Assembly: GCA_050725495.1 (NCBI GenBank)
Contig: JBOHHM010000186.1
Coordinates: forward strand, 1-14,163
Length of the DNA: 14,163 nucleotides
Source: JBOHHM01 sp050725495
Lineage (GTDB): Bacteria; Pseudomonadota; Gammaproteobacteria; Burkholderiales; Burkholderiaceae_C
Reading direction: 5' to 3'
The notes beneath the pieces are model-generated. The model did not search any database. It had not been told where the DNA came from and worked only from the letters and a program-made list of their open reading frames with translations. This document shows, in pieces, positions 12,726-14,163 of the stretch; within the stretch, counting starts at the first letter, position 1; each line of letters begins with the position of its first letter. Position numbers and translations under genes: made by a program.

Positions 12726-14163
<1,438 letters not shown>

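Overview
The window looks like chromosomal DNA of a high-GC betaproteobacterium, most likely Burkholderiales and probably Comamonadaceae. This rests on codon use, on the gene families present, and on several short palindromic intergenic repeats of a style I recall from Comamonadaceae genomes. No rRNA, tRNA, CRISPR array, phage gene or intact transposase was seen.

Left part (1-3740). An AT-rich leader precedes a LysR-type regulator pseudogene with at least four lesions. A minus-strand pair follows: 2-hydroxychromene-2-carboxylate isomerase-like and dienelactone hydrolase-like genes with an ATGA overlap. Divergent from them is a short-chain dehydrogenase/reductase, then a MarC-family membrane protein. 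The first 33 bp of marC are present twice in tandem, leaving a 23-codon mini-ORF between the reductase and marC, with TGATG overlaps on both sides. A palindromic repeat separates marC from the convergent operon.

Centre (3733-7865, minus strand). A compact five-gene Mla/Mce-type lipid-transport operon reads, in order of transcription: permease with a fused N-terminal STAS domain, ATPase, MCE substrate-binding protein, PqiC-like auxiliary lipoprotein, and a stand-alone cyclic-nucleotide-binding-domain protein. A repeat forms the first codons of the lipoprotein reading frame, and another carries the stop codon of the last gene.

Right part (7866-11037). A five-hairpin repeat cassette precedes an enoyl-CoA hydratase family gene and contains its Shine-Dalgarno sequence. 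Four bases after that gene comes an AtuA-family gene. Together they suggest catabolism of branched or terpenoid acyl-CoA. The AtuA gene carries an 81-bp imperfect palindrome in frame, at the boundary between its two domains. A degenerate second copy of that boundary and of the start of the C-terminal domain lies about 570 bp downstream.

Far right (11028-14163). There is a small tetra-cysteine, single-pass membrane protein of unknown function and a candidate 25-codon ORF with a strong Shine-Dalgarno. A LysR-type regulator follows, divergent from mmsA (CoA-acylating methylmalonate-semialdehyde dehydrogenase). mmsA runs off the window end. A perfect inverted repeat lies in the shared promoter region.

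The most unusual signals are repeats placed inside coding or translation-start sequences: in atuA, in the lipoprotein start, at the hydratase Shine-Dalgarno, and the duplicated marC start. I did not find a clearly novel multi-gene system.
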